The translations under genes and the position numbers were made by a program. Positions 25,030 through 34,759 of a stretch of DNA of 63,138 nt are shown here, piece after piece. Under the pieces are notes generated by a model, which had not been told where the DNA came from, did not search any database, and worked only from the letters and a program-made list of their open reading frames with translations. Each line of letters starts with the position of its first letter. Positions within the stretch are counted from its first letter, which is position 1. Origin of the DNA: an uncultured Lachnospiraceae bacterium. GTDB lineage: Bacteria; Bacillota; Clostridia; Lachnospirales; Lachnospiraceae. The stretch lies in NCBI GenBank assembly GCA_947630925.1, contig CANRJM010000010.1, positions 1 through 63,138 of the forward strand. The letters are read 5' to 3'.

Positions 25030-26475
25030 TTAAAATCTAAAATACAGGAACGGATTATACGAACCCTTAACTAACAGACTCAAACTGATAAAAAGGATAC
25101 ATATCGTATAGAAACCGTATACGATAAATGCAATTACGGAAGTCCTCTTTCGGATCGCCTCCGGCAATTTCCCCATAACAAATTCCTTAATCCACCGGAC
25201 GCAACGAATCGGAATCCGCGTAGAAGCAAATAGAAGAATAACCATCAATACTCCATAGGAGCTCCATTGATAGAATGCCGTTTCATTTACCAGGGTATGC
25301 CTTATGCCAAATAACGCCTTAAAATATCCCCCAATCGCCGCAAAATCTTCCAATGCAAAAATAACCCAGCCGATAATAATAAAGAATTTCCCATAAATAT
25401 GGCGCAAAAACAACGGCCATTGTTCCATTTTTTTTAGCAAAAATACTTTCTCAATAAAAAGAAGCACAAAATAATACAATCCCCAGAGTGCAAAATTCCA
25501 ACTGGCGCCATGCCATAATCCCGTCAGAAGCCAGACAATTAGTAAATTAAGAATCTGTCTTTTGAGCCCCTTTCGGTTACCTCCCAGCGGAATATAGACA
25601 TATTCACGAAACCAACGGCCTAAAGTAATATGCCAACGCCGCCAAAATTCTGTAATATTCATGGATTCATAAGGATAGCAAAAATTTTCCGGAAAAGAAA
25701 AACCAAACATCTGCCCTAAACCGATTGCCATATCAGAATAACCGGAAAAATCAAAATAAATTTGAAAGGTATAAGCGAATGCTCCGAGCCATGCCCCCGC
25801 AACGCTTAATTCATCCAGATTGCCCCCTGAAATTTCCTGCCAGACACAGCCAATCTGGTTGGCAAATATCACTTTTTTGCCTAAACCAATGAAAAAGCGC
25901 CGCATCCCCTGCACCCATTCCGTTTCTACAATCTTCCGGTCCTGTATTTGATTCTCAATGTCCTGATACCGCACAATCGGGCCCGCAATCAGTTGCGGAA
26001 ACATGCAAACATACATCGCAAAAGAAATGATATTATGCTGCGCTTTTACAATTCCCCGGTAGACATCAATCGTATAAGACATTGTCTGAAACGTATAAAA
26101 AGAAATTCCGATTGGAAGCGCCAGTTCCAACAATGCAATATTAGAATCTGTCAGTCGATTCCAAGAAGACAGCAGCATGTCCGTATACTTAAAAAAGAAA
26201 AGGATTCCCAGATTTCCGATTACAGACAAAATCAAAAAATATTTTTTGTACTGCTGTTTATTTTGATGTTCAAAATATTCTATCATTCTGCCATTGATAT
26301 AGTCAAAGACAGTTGAAAACAACATAATGAAAATATAAACCGGTTCTCCCCATGCATAAAAAACCAGACTGACCGCCGCTAGCAGAAGATTGCGCAGCGA
26401 CTTCGGACAAATCAGATAAAGCGCAAGCACAACCGGTAAAAATGCGCATAAAAAAGTTAAACTGCTAAAAACCAT
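25030..26475 (-). CDS. MBOAT-family O-acyltransferase (AlgI/DltB type)
   Basis: 481 residues, about 11-12 membrane helices. MBOAT hallmarks are present: WRRWHITLGRWFREYVYIPLGGN and the catalytic His in LTGLWHGASWNFALWG. Such proteins move activated acyl groups across the membrane for alginate, teichoic acid or peptidoglycan acylation. It is flanked by two DHHW genes and a DUF4358 gene in one run of genes with short gaps. Confidence 0.93.
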   Translation of the reverse strand: MVFSSLTFLCAFLPVVLALYLICPKSLRNLLLAAVSLVFYAWGEPVYIFIMLFSTVFDYINGRMIEYFEHQNKQQYKKYFLILSVIGNLGILFFFKYTDMLLSSWNRLTDSNIALLELALPIGISFYTFQTMSYTIDVYRGIVKAQHNIISFAMYVCMFPQLIAGPIVRYQDIENQIQDRKIVETEWVQGMRRFFIGLGKKVIFANQIGCVWQEISGGNLDELSVAGAWLGAFAYTFQIYFDFSGYSDMAIGLGQMFGFSFPENFCYPYESMNITEFWRRWHITLGRWFREYVYIPLGGNRKGLKRQILNLLIVWLLTGLWHGASWNFALWGLYYFVLLFIEKVFLLKKMEQWPLFLRHIYGKFFIIIGWVIFALEDFAAIGGYFKALFGIRHTLVNETAFYQWSSYGVLMVILLFASTRIPIRCVRWIKEFVMGKLPEAIRKRTSVIAFIVYGFYTICILFISLSLLVKGSYNPFLYFRF

Positions 26476-26486
26476 TTTCTCTTATC

Positions 26487-27632
26487 CTATAAAATAATCT
26501 GTGCCAATTTTCCTATCAAATAAGAATTTCTAGTCATAGAAATATTATTGATAAGAAGTACATCTTTGATTTTCCTCTTCTTGATAAAATTTGTAACATT
26601 TCCTTCCCAATACCGATAATCAATGACATAAACCGTGCGATAATGATCTGCCAGATATGGGATAAAAGCATTGCCATATGACTCTTTAATGACAACACAC
26701 GACGTTTTTTCTTTGATTTCCTTATTTCGAATCACCGTATAAGGATTATCACCCGCAATATAAGCGCAATATTTTAAACCGGCGCTATAGTCGGATGCAT
26801 CCGCAATAACCGGCGCCTTCGCCGTAATGCCTGTCGCCGTCGTATATTTCATTGTAAGCTTTTTACTGTGCGGATGATAGGATATTAAAACATCAGCTTT
26901 CAAATTTTTATTTTGATTGGTATCGCTGTAAAAAGTGCCCCAAAACCCCTTTACTTTCGTTTTTGTATAGGAAGATAACGAATAAGGTTCTATCCCCTTT
27001 GTATGGCAAAAAGCCTCATACGCATAATATGCGCCCCGGGAAGTCCAGTGATGATCTGTCCGAAAATAGATATAATCTTTCCTATGCCGCATCATGGTAT
27101 CATAGAGCGGAACAAATTTCCCCCTGCCCGACAGCTTCTTCTGCAAACGCTCCAACGCCTCCTTCTGCGAAGAGGAATTTACCTTATCCCTTTTATTGTC
27201 AGGCAATGTAATTCCTACGCTGGTAGGCGCTATCATCGTATATACTTCCGCAGAATTGTCTAAACTCTTTGTCAGTTTATTAATTAACGCTGCATACCGT
27301 TCTGCAGAACTTTCAATATATGTGTATAATTCATACGCCGCATTATCAAGGACAATCGTACCATTATCATATGACTGAATCTTTCCATGACTGATAATCT
27401 TATCATATCGGGGAGCGGCGGTTTTATCCGGAACGGGCGGCTTCGTCGGTGCAAACGTCTGCTTCTTTTTTATGGAAGAACCTTCCGGAGATTCCGTATT
27501 CTGACGAATACTGGTAATATCCTTGTCTGACCGCCCCTCCTTTTTCAAATTCTGTCTTCGATAAATTCCAATCCCGCAAACTGCAGCTATCAATAAGGCA
27601 ACTACAAATATATAAATTCCCCTTCTCTTCAT
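26487..27632 (-). CDS. DHHW-family protein, second of two
   Basis: 381 residues. An N-terminal membrane helix (about 5-23) is followed by a low-complexity Lys/Ser/Pro linker and then the catalytic-type domain with FRTDHHWTSRGAYYAYEAF and KESYGNAFIPYL. It parallels the protein encoded at 23884-24999, with low overall similarity outside the motifs, suggesting an old duplication with distinct partners or acceptors. 11 bases upstream of the MBOAT gene. Confidence 0.85.
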   Translation of the reverse strand: MKRRGIYIFVVALLIAAVCGIGIYRRQNLKKEGRSDKDITSIRQNTESPEGSSIKKKQTFAPTKPPVPDKTAAPRYDKIISHGKIQSYDNGTIVLDNAAYELYTYIESSAERYAALINKLTKSLDNSAEVYTMIAPTSVGITLPDNKRDKVNSSSQKEALERLQKKLSGRGKFVPLYDTMMRHRKDYIYFRTDHHWTSRGAYYAYEAFCHTKGIEPYSLSSYTKTKVKGFWGTFYSDTNQNKNLKADVLISYHPHSKKLTMKYTTATGITAKAPVIADASDYSAGLKYCAYIAGDNPYTVIRNKEIKEKTSCVVIKESYGNAFIPYLADHYRTVYVIDYRYWEGNVTNFIKKRKIKDVLLINNISMTRNSYLIGKLAQIIL

Positions 27633-27666
27633 TTTTACTTCTCCCTATGTAATTATATATACGCTG

Positions 27667-28284
27667 CTACTGATTTATCGCCGACTTAATGATCTTGTCT
27701 GCCGTATTCACATCAGATGTAATGCATACAATGACATAATTACCGCTTTGTATCGAAATAGCATCCTCAATCTTTTTCGCTTCCTTAGGGATATAATCCT
27801 GGAACATGGTCTTCATTTCCTCCAGATGCGTTTTTGCATTTTCCTGATTCTTCTTTGCATCCGCCTCGTTTTTTGCAGTCATAATGACAATCTCATCCGC
27901 AAAGGAGCCGTTTCCCATATAAACCTGAAGCTTCGTTCCCGATTCCGCGGTAATCATTCCCTCCGCAACCGTATCATCTAATTTTTTTAACTCCGTATCA
28001 AAAATAACCTTTCCCAATAAATCGCGGACCAATGCGTCCACGTCCAAATCTTTTCCGACATTCTGTTTTTCCTGCGCTTTTGTTTTCTTTTCTCCCGCCG
28101 CCTGATTGGCAGTCGCCTGCTGATTGATATCCCGCACCGTATGACAGATGCTCCAACCGATTACAAATACAACAAATATACTCATTACTATCGTTGAAAG
28201 CAGACGGTAATCTGTTTTATGCCGTGCTGTATCTTCTTTCTTCTCCTCAATTCTTTCTTTTGATAAATTTTCCTGCTTTTCCAT
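27667..28284 (-). CDS. DUF4358-family membrane-anchored protein
   Basis: 205 residues: charged cytoplasmic N-terminus, one membrane helix (about 27-48), then a domain with the DUF4358 pattern (GKVIFDTELKKLDD.., YMGNGSFADEIVIMTA, ..YVIVCITSDVNTADKII). GGAG Shine-Dalgarno. The family regularly accompanies MBOAT/DHHW cassettes in Clostridia, so an accessory role in polymer acylation is likely but unproven. Confidence 0.8.
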   Translation of the reverse strand: MEKQENLSKERIEEKKEDTARHKTDYRLLSTIVMSIFVVFVIGWSICHTVRDINQQATANQAAGEKKTKAQEKQNVGKDLDVDALVRDLLGKVIFDTELKKLDDTVAEGMITAESGTKLQVYMGNGSFADEIVIMTAKNEADAKKNQENAKTHLEEMKTMFQDYIPKEAKKIEDAISIQSGNYVIVCITSDVNTADKIIKSAINQ

Positions 28285-28308
28285 ATATAATCTCCATTCC
28301 CGGGCAAA

Positions 28309-29028
28309 CTAAATCTGTCCGCATAAAAAAAACTGTACTATCGCATAAGGCCTGCCGTCCTCTGCATCTAAAGATACCAGGATTTCCTTTTCCTCCGGCC
28401 GGTACACCACCGGAACAATCTTATCTCCCAATACCGCCTGCTTTTTATATTCAACGCGCAGCTCGGCAACGGCAGCCCTGCGATCCAGAAATTCCATTGC
28501 CATCTGAACATACTGACGGTTGTTTACATGACAGTTTGTATCCAAATGATATTCTCTTACCGTAAACGCTTCTCTCGGATCTCCCTCCGATATTACCTTT
28601 ATCTTTCGCGGTGCATATTCCATCTCCAAAGGCTCCGCCGTGCCATAAACATCCCCAATTTCAGGCGTTACGATCATGGGCCTGCCTTTTTTTAAGTCCA
28701 TCAATACCCATACGGAATTGGCTTTCGCAACGCAGGCTCCATTTGCATCCGTAATCAGGAAATTACGGTAACCAAACATTTTCTCATAACCATACGCCTG
28801 TGTGCCAACCGTAATCACTTCGCCCATTTTGGGATATTTTTCAAAAATAATCTGCCACGAATTTAACACCCACATCATTTGGTGTTCTTTGTGATAAGCA
28901 AGTCCTACCCCGAGATCCTCCGACTGAAAATTTGTGCAATCCTGCATATAATCAATAATGGAGCCAATACTAATTCTGCCGTCTTCTGCAACTTCACTAT
29001 ATCGGATTCTACTGTCAAATGTATACAT
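28309..29028 (-). CDS. Acyl-ACP thioesterase
   Basis: 239 residues from the ATG at 29028, which has a GGAGG Shine-Dalgarno; the frame stays open to 29169 but without a ribosome site. Two hot-dog folds: the first with YMQDCTNFQSEDLGVG, the second with the catalytic region LDTNCHVNNRQYVQMA (Asn/His pair of FatA-type enzymes). It releases fatty acids from acyl carrier protein. It lies between the acylation cassette and the ABC exporter, a possible lipid theme. Confidence 0.88.
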   Translation of the reverse strand: MYTFDSRIRYSEVAEDGRISIGSIIDYMQDCTNFQSEDLGVGLAYHKEHQMMWVLNSWQIIFEKYPKMGEVITVGTQAYGYEKMFGYRNFLITDANGACVAKANSVWVLMDLKKGRPMIVTPEIGDVYGTAEPLEMEYAPRKIKVISEGDPREAFTVREYHLDTNCHVNNRQYVQMAMEFLDRRAAVAELRVEYKKQAVLGDKIVPVVYRPEEKEILVSLDAEDGRPYAIVQFFLCGQI

Positions 29029-29152
29029 GATTCCTCCATTCCTTTTAGACATAATGCCACTGTATTTAAGTATAACACGAAATATAAGAAAGCGGAATGT
29101 AAAATATATTCCTAATATAGATACATTCCACTGGCAAAATGCACAAATAATA

Positions 29153-30946
29153 TTAAATTTTATTTTCAATCTGATACTGTGATGTAAATAATTCGTAATA
29201 TTTTCCTTTTTTCTTTAATAATTCTTCATGCGTTCCCGCTTCGGCAATGCCGCCATCACTGATATACATAATGCAGTCTGCGTTCTGGATGGTTGACAGG
29301 CGGTGTGCAATAATAAAAGATGTTCTTCCCTTTAACAGACGGCTGAGCCCCTCCTGCAGTACCAATTCTGTCTCCGTATCAATACTGGATGTCGCTTCAT
29401 CCAATATCAGAATCGCCGGATCGGCCAAAAGCGCGCGGGCAAATGAAATCAATTGACGCTGCCCCACAGACAGCCGGCTTCCTCTCTCATTTACCTGCGT
29501 CTGGTATCCGTCTTCCATCTGCATAATAAAATCATGCGCACAAACCGTTTTTGCCGCCAATATCACTTCTTCATCCGTAGCGTCCTTATTGCCATATCGG
29601 ATATTATCCATAATTGTTCCGCTAAAAATAAAGCTGTCCTGCATCATTACGCCCATCTGCGTACGCAGCGAATGCAGCGTTACTTTTGAGATATCTATAT
29701 CGTCAATCAATACCCTGCCGGAATCAACATTATAAAAACGGCTGAGCAGATTGACAATCGTTGTCTTGCCTGCGCCGGTCGGTCCGACAAATGCAATTGT
29801 CTCGCCCGGCTTTACCTGAAAACTGACGTCTTTCAATACCTTTATGCCGTCCTCATAGCTGAAGTCAACATGGTCGAAGGAAACCATTCCTTTGATTTTC
29901 GGCATTTCTACCGCATCCGCAGCATCCCTGACCGCAACAGGCTCATCAATCGTTTCAAAAATCCTTTCCAGATAGGAAACAGCCGTAACCATACTGTTAT
30001 AAAAGGCCGCAATTGTATTAATCGGCGTCCAGAAACGGCTGATATATGCTGTAAAAGCAGTTAAGACGCCAACTGTAATGCCATTCGCCGCGCCATTTGC
30101 AATATAAGATACGCCCATAACATAGATAAAAGCCGTTGTCAGCGTTGAAATCAGAGAGACGGCCGGTCCCATTGCAAAACCATAATAGCTTGCATACATC
30201 CATGCATCGCGATAACTCTTACTCAGGTAATTAAAAATCTTCGTATTTTCCCGCTCCCTGACAAATGCCTGCGTCACGCGGATACCATTGATACTCTCCG
30301 CAATATAAGCATTTAAATTTGACTGTTTATTGCTCTGTCTCTGCCATGCACGCCTCTGGTACCGTTTAATCACAACAACAAACAGAATTAAAAACGGAAG
30401 CCCGCACAGACAAAACAAAGTTAAACGGACATTCATGCCAAACATAAAAATAATAATAAAAATCAAATTAAATAAATCCGTAATCGTCCCCAATATACCA
30501 TTTGACAAAACGTCGCTTAAGCTGTTTACATAATTGACCACCCTGACCTGTATCTTCCCATGCGGACGTTCATCATAATACTGAAACGGAAGCTCCTGCA
30601 AGTGGCAAAAGAGATCCTCCCGCAGTTGATGAATAATATCCTGCCCAACCGATACTGTAAGCTTAATCTTAGCATGCGTACAGATTGCCGCATAGACACA
30701 GATCAGAGCAGTAACAACAACTAACCCGGTAATCCCCCTTATATCCTTTTCCGGAATATACCGATCCATTTCCAACTGCATGAACTTCGGAATAAATGTT
30801 ACCAAAAAAGCAGACGACAACATAAAGAAAAGCGCAAGCAGCATTTTCTTTTTATGCGGCGCAATATATTGGATCATTCGTTTTAACTGTTTGATATCAA
30901 ACTTTTCTTCTAATACTTCGTCTACATCATAGCGGTTTCTTGCCAT
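29153..30946 (-). CDS. ABC exporter half-transporter with catalytic NBD
   Basis: 597 residues: six membrane helices (about 35-320) followed by an ATPase domain with Walker A GPTGAGKTT, Walker B ILILDEATSSID (catalytic Glu present) and H-loop IAHRLSTI. The signature is LSVGQ rather than LSGGQ. It forms a heterodimer with the upstream gene product: the degenerate partner's site and this LSVGQ would make the inactive composite site. Substrate unknown; multidrug-type or lipid exporters have this design. Confidence 0.92.
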   Translation of the reverse strand: MARNRYDVDEVLEEKFDIKQLKRMIQYIAPHKKKMLLALFFMLSSAFLVTFIPKFMQLEMDRYIPEKDIRGITGLVVVTALICVYAAICTHAKIKLTVSVGQDIIHQLREDLFCHLQELPFQYYDERPHGKIQVRVVNYVNSLSDVLSNGILGTITDLFNLIFIIIFMFGMNVRLTLFCLCGLPFLILFVVVIKRYQRRAWQRQSNKQSNLNAYIAESINGIRVTQAFVRERENTKIFNYLSKSYRDAWMYASYYGFAMGPAVSLISTLTTAFIYVMGVSYIANGAANGITVGVLTAFTAYISRFWTPINTIAAFYNSMVTAVSYLERIFETIDEPVAVRDAADAVEMPKIKGMVSFDHVDFSYEDGIKVLKDVSFQVKPGETIAFVGPTGAGKTTIVNLLSRFYNVDSGRVLIDDIDISKVTLHSLRTQMGVMMQDSFIFSGTIMDNIRYGNKDATDEEVILAAKTVCAHDFIMQMEDGYQTQVNERGSRLSVGQRQLISFARALLADPAILILDEATSSIDTETELVLQEGLSRLLKGRTSFIIAHRLSTIQNADCIMYISDGGIAEAGTHEELLKKKGKYYELFTSQYQIENKI

Positions 30947-30968
30947 CTGAACTCACATCCTTTCACTC

Positions 30969-32690
30969 CTACTGTTTTGGAAATTGATGATGATATACCG
31001 TTGCATAATAACCATTTTTTTCCAGCAGTTCCCTATGCGTTCCTCGTTCTATGATTTTCCCCCTATCCAATACAAAAATCTGATCTGCGTTCATAATAGA
31101 GGAAATCCGATATGCAATAATAAAAATCGTACAAGTGTGGTTAATATTTGCTAACTGCTTCTGGATATAGCTTTCCGTCTCCATATCCACCGCAGAAGTC
31201 GTATCATCCAAAATCAATATGGACGGCTCCTTTAACAGGGCTCTTGCAAGAGAAATCCTCTGTTTTTGCCCACCGGACAGCCCGACGCCTCTTTCTCCGA
31301 CAATGGTGTCATAGCCCTCCGGAAGCTCCTGTATAAAACTATCTGCATCCGCCATTTTGGCCGCTTTTTCGACACGCTCAAAGCTGCAGTCCGGAACGCC
31401 ATAGGCAATATTCCCCTCAATCGTATCTGAAAAAAGAAAGACATCCTGCATGGCGATACCGATATTGCCGCGCAGATCATGCATATCCAAATCCTTCACA
31501 TTAATGCCGTCCACCAACACCTCGCCCTCCGTTACATCAAAGAAACGGCAAAGAAGGTTCATAACCGTTGATTTCCCCGCGCCGGTTGTTCCAATCATTC
31601 CTATCGTCTGCCCCTGTTTTACCTCAAAGTTGATATCCTGCAGAATATCCTCGCCCTCTGCGCAATATGAAACATTTCGGAACGTAATATTTCCCATAAG
31701 TTTTTTGCATGCCACAGGATTTTTCGGCTTCTTAATATCAGGTTCCGCCAGATAAGTATCATATATTTTTTCTACAGACGTAGTGAATCTCTGTACATCA
31801 TTAATCCACCATCCCGCCATACGTAACGGCGACGTAAGCATCCATAAATAACCGTTTACCGCCACCAGGTCGCCGAGAGTCATCTGCTGCCCGATTACCA
31901 TAACTCCGCCTACCAGCATCAACAATATATTCAGCATATTAGACAGCAATTCAAATATCGGAACAAAACGCTTCCATATTTTGGCAGCTCCCAATTCTGC
32001 ATTACGGTACTTATCGTTTTCAACCGAAAATTTTTCAATTTCATATTCTTCCTTTGCAAAAGCTTTTACCACACGGTTACCGCTGATATTTTCCTGTACA
32101 AATGCATTTAAACTTGAAAAAGCCTCCCTGACCTTTTTAAACGCCGGTCTGACAGATTTTGCCTGCCAATAGGTAGTGGCTGCCGCCAAAGGAAGTATAA
32201 TGACCATGCTCAGGGCAAGCCAGATATTAAACCGAAAGATCATAACCAACGCCAAAATAAAATACAGAACATTTTCGTATATGATATAAATAACATACGC
32301 GATAAAATGACGGATGGCATCCATATCGCCCGTCTGGCGGCTCATCAAATCCCCCGTACGGTTTTTATTATAAAAAGCAAAGTCCTCCCGTAAGAGCTTA
32401 CGGTATACTTTGTCGCGCATCTGGAACAATACTCCCTGCGAACTGGTTTCAAAAAGCATCTGCGAGCCGACTCTGCAAACCCCTTGTACGATAACAAGGG
32501 CAATCAGTACAAAAATCAAAGGCATTAACAGGTCATATTTTTCTCCCGTAATCACATCATCTACAATGATTTTTGATATGTATGGACTGCTCAATGCAGC
32601 GGCGACCAGAACGGTTACTAAAACCATTCCGAAAAACATCCGCCATCTATATTGTCTTAAAAAGGAATAAAACCATTTCATCGGCGTCAT
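30969..32690 (-). CDS. ABC exporter half-transporter with degenerate NBD
   Basis: 573 residues from the ATG at 32690 (GGGGAG Shine-Dalgarno; an earlier ATG at 32711 lies upstream of it). Six membrane helices, then an ATPase domain with Walker A GTTGAGKST and canonical signature LSGGQ, but Walker B reads ILILDDTTSAVD (catalytic Glu replaced by Asp) and the H-loop reads IAYR (His replaced by Tyr). This is the degenerate half of a BmrCD/TM287-288-like heterodimer. 22 bases upstream of its partner gene. Confidence 0.92.
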   Translation of the reverse strand: MTPMKWFYSFLRQYRWRMFFGMVLVTVLVAAALSSPYISKIIVDDVITGEKYDLLMPLIFVLIALVIVQGVCRVGSQMLFETSSQGVLFQMRDKVYRKLLREDFAFYNKNRTGDLMSRQTGDMDAIRHFIAYVIYIIYENVLYFILALVMIFRFNIWLALSMVIILPLAAATTYWQAKSVRPAFKKVREAFSSLNAFVQENISGNRVVKAFAKEEYEIEKFSVENDKYRNAELGAAKIWKRFVPIFELLSNMLNILLMLVGGVMVIGQQMTLGDLVAVNGYLWMLTSPLRMAGWWINDVQRFTTSVEKIYDTYLAEPDIKKPKNPVACKKLMGNITFRNVSYCAEGEDILQDINFEVKQGQTIGMIGTTGAGKSTVMNLLCRFFDVTEGEVLVDGINVKDLDMHDLRGNIGIAMQDVFLFSDTIEGNIAYGVPDCSFERVEKAAKMADADSFIQELPEGYDTIVGERGVGLSGGQKQRISLARALLKEPSILILDDTTSAVDMETESYIQKQLANINHTCTIFIIAYRISSIMNADQIFVLDRGKIIERGTHRELLEKNGYYATVYHHQFPKQ

Positions 32691-32941
32691 AAAAGCATAC
32701 TCCCCTTTCATTTATGCGTGTAAAAGTTATTTTAGTAAAAATCATAGTAAGATAATATAATGTGTAGCTTTAAAAATAGAACAAATCTATTCTGTTTCTA
32801 TCTTTTGACAATTTTCTCAAAGGAGAAAAAAGAATTTAAAAAAATTATGACTTTTGGTACATTTTCTGCTATTCTTATGTATATGCCATACGTTATTTCC
32901 GTACGGTTTCTGATTGAATAAAACAATTTAAGGAGAAAACA

Positions 32942-33964
32942 ATGCAAAGTTTATTTGAATATACGGATGGATTAAATCATCCCATGGAGGCTTTTCATCA
33001 TTCTGCACTGCCATGGAATTTTCCCATACTTCCCCACTGGCACTACTTTATTGAAATCATATACCTGTTGGAAGGCACAGTAGAAGCAACGTGCGGACAT
33101 TCTGTTTATACTCTTTTTCCTGGCGACTTAATTATCTTTTGTCCGCAGAAGGTACATTCTTTGAATGTCCTACAGGAACCAGGCTTTCCTTCCGGTTTAA
33201 ACCCGCAGAAAACCGCAGACATGACTTGTCTGTTTTCTTCCGTGGCAGAACCAAAGCGGGACATGCGGCACAATGCAATTTATCCGGTCGCGGCCAACGG
33301 CATGGGAGAATTAAAAAAAGAAGCTTCGATTTCCTATCAAGTATTAAAATTTGACCTAAACTTTTTAAATACAGATAATAACTTTAAAACGCAATTTTCC
33401 AAAACCCTGTTATACGCCTTTGAGAATGATCCGAAAAATATATATTTTCCTGCTGAAGCATTACAGTCCGGCTCGGTTGCAGACCTGATGAATAACTGCA
33501 TTTACGAGATGAACCATCAGAAATATGGTTACGATATCGTTGTCAGTTCCTTAGTCTCTACCCTTTTAACCTCTTTAATGCGCATCTGGCTGGACAATGG
33601 ATTGAAACTAAATGAAATCCTGAAAAATACTTCCTCCGGAAACAGGTCGTTTGATGAAATCACACAGTATATTGACCATCATTACAATGAAACCCTGCGG
33701 GTTCAGCAGCTTGCCAGCCAATGTAATATGAGCTACTCTCACTTTGCAAAACTGTTTCGCAAAACTTACAACCAATCCTGCAAGGAATATATTGAATTTA
33801 TCCGCATCAATAAGGTACTCGAGCTGCTTCGCCTTACCAACCTGGATCTTACTTATATCAGCCAGGAAACCGGATTTGCCGATTGCAGCCATTTGATTCG
33901 TACGTTTAAAAGAAAAAAAGGGATCACGCCAAAACAATGGCGAAAAAAATATGGCTACAGATAA
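32942..33964 (+). CDS. AraC-family transcriptional regulator
   Basis: 340 residues. The N-terminal cupin-like domain contains PHWHYFIEIIYLLEG.. and ..FPGDLIIFCPQKVHSL. The C-terminal double HTH (about 240-338) has VQQLASQCNMSYSHFAKLFRKTY and GFADCSHLIRTFKRKKGITPKQWR. AAGGAG Shine-Dalgarno. It is divergent from the ABC exporter operon, which is a candidate target. A near-palindrome CCATACG..CGTACGG lies at about 32886-32906. The effector is unknown. Confidence 0.93.
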   Translation: MQSLFEYTDGLNHPMEAFHHSALPWNFPILPHWHYFIEIIYLLEGTVEATCGHSVYTLFPGDLIIFCPQKVHSLNVLQEPGFPSGLNPQKTADMTCLFSSVAEPKRDMRHNAIYPVAANGMGELKKEASISYQVLKFDLNFLNTDNNFKTQFSKTLLYAFENDPKNIYFPAEALQSGSVADLMNNCIYEMNHQKYGYDIVVSSLVSTLLTSLMRIWLDNGLKLNEILKNTSSGNRSFDEITQYIDHHYNETLRVQQLASQCNMSYSHFAKLFRKTYNQSCKEYIEFIRINKVLELLRLTNLDLTYISQETGFADCSHLIRTFKRKKGITPKQWRKKYGYR

Positions 33965-33995
33965 TACTATGCATTTCATTAAAAATATGCTATAT

Positions 33996-34146
33996 TATAA
34001 TAGATTTTTTACAAGTGGGCGTACGCTCACTTTGGGAATTTGTGCCGGAGCGTCACAAATTTCCCTGATGGCAGATGAGAAACTGCATACGCGAACTGTG
34101 TAAACAGTTTTTTCTCATCGCCCCGTCGCGTAAACGCTCCGGAATG
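33996..34146 (+). ncRNA. Structured 5' leader, candidate cis-regulatory RNA
   Basis: A -10 box TATAAT at 33996-34001 (weak -35) would start a leader of about 148 nt before the DUF5662-like gene. Predicted pairings: GTGGGCG/CGCTCAC (34015-34030); GGGAATTTGTG/CACAAATTTCCC (34034-34065); GATGAGAAACTG/CAGTTTTTTCTCATC (34074-34119). The last competes with AACTGT/ACAGTT (34094-34109), which is followed by TTTTTTCTC like a terminator. The loop of the second hairpin, CCGGAGCG (34045-34052), is perfectly complementary to CGCTCCGG (34135-34142), just before the start codon, giving a possible pseudoknot. It matches no riboswitch class I can name. Confidence 0.45.
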
Positions 34147-34155
34147 GGGATTAAT

Positions 34156-34716
34156 ATGAATTATTGGCACAATTTTCGAGGACATTTAAAAACCATCCTC
34201 CATCATAAAAAACTGGTGCGCCGCTACTGCTTCCGCGCAGGTCTTTACAAACAGGGAATTACGCATGACTGGTCGAAATATTCCCCTGTAGAATTTTTAA
34301 ACGGCGTTCGTAACTACCAAAACGGGAAAAAAAGCCCAAACTTTGGGGAAAAGCTTAAAAAAGGATACTCCTCTGCATGGCTGCATCATAAAGGACGCAA
34401 CCGCCACCATTATGAATACTGGATTGACTACCCTCTGGATCCGAACATCGGCCTGCAGGGTATGCCAATGCCAACGCGCTATGTCGTTGAAATGTTCTGC
34501 GACCGCGTCGCCGCCAGCAGGAACTACAATCCAGAAACTTATGACGATTCCTATGCCTTGAAATACTACGAAAAACATAAAGCGCATTACGTGCTTCATA
34601 AAGATACAAAAGAATTATTGGAAAAACTTCTCCACATGCTCGCAGAGCAAGGCGAAGAAGCTACTTTTGCCTATATTCGGAAAAATATTGACTGGAAAAA
34701 CTCGCCAAAGTGGTAA
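34156..34716 (+). CDS. DUF5662-like protein
   Basis: 186 residues from the ATG at 34156; an earlier ATG at 34075 lies inside the structured leader. Conserved-looking motifs: THDWSKYSPVEF.. and HHKGRNRHHYEYWIDYP, with several His and Asp that could bind metal, plus RYVVEMFCDRVAASR. The composition is cytoplasmic with no membrane segment. It resembles the DUF5662 family, of unknown function, possibly an HD-like or metal-dependent fold. 43 bases upstream of the PAP2 gene. Confidence 0.75.
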   Translation: MNYWHNFRGHLKTILHHKKLVRRYCFRAGLYKQGITHDWSKYSPVEFLNGVRNYQNGKKSPNFGEKLKKGYSSAWLHHKGRNRHHYEYWIDYPLDPNIGLQGMPMPTRYVVEMFCDRVAASRNYNPETYDDSYALKYYEKHKAHYVLHKDTKELLEKLLHMLAEQGEEATFAYIRKNIDWKNSPKW

Positions 34717-34759
34717 ACAATGGCAGCAGAGAATCCTCTTAAAAACGGAAGGAACGGAT

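Noticed and set aside
28309..29169. Longer thioesterase starting at 29169
   Set aside because: The extra 47 residues overlap the end of the ABC gene, have no ribosome site and are unlike the family; the ATG at 29028 has a strong GGAGG.
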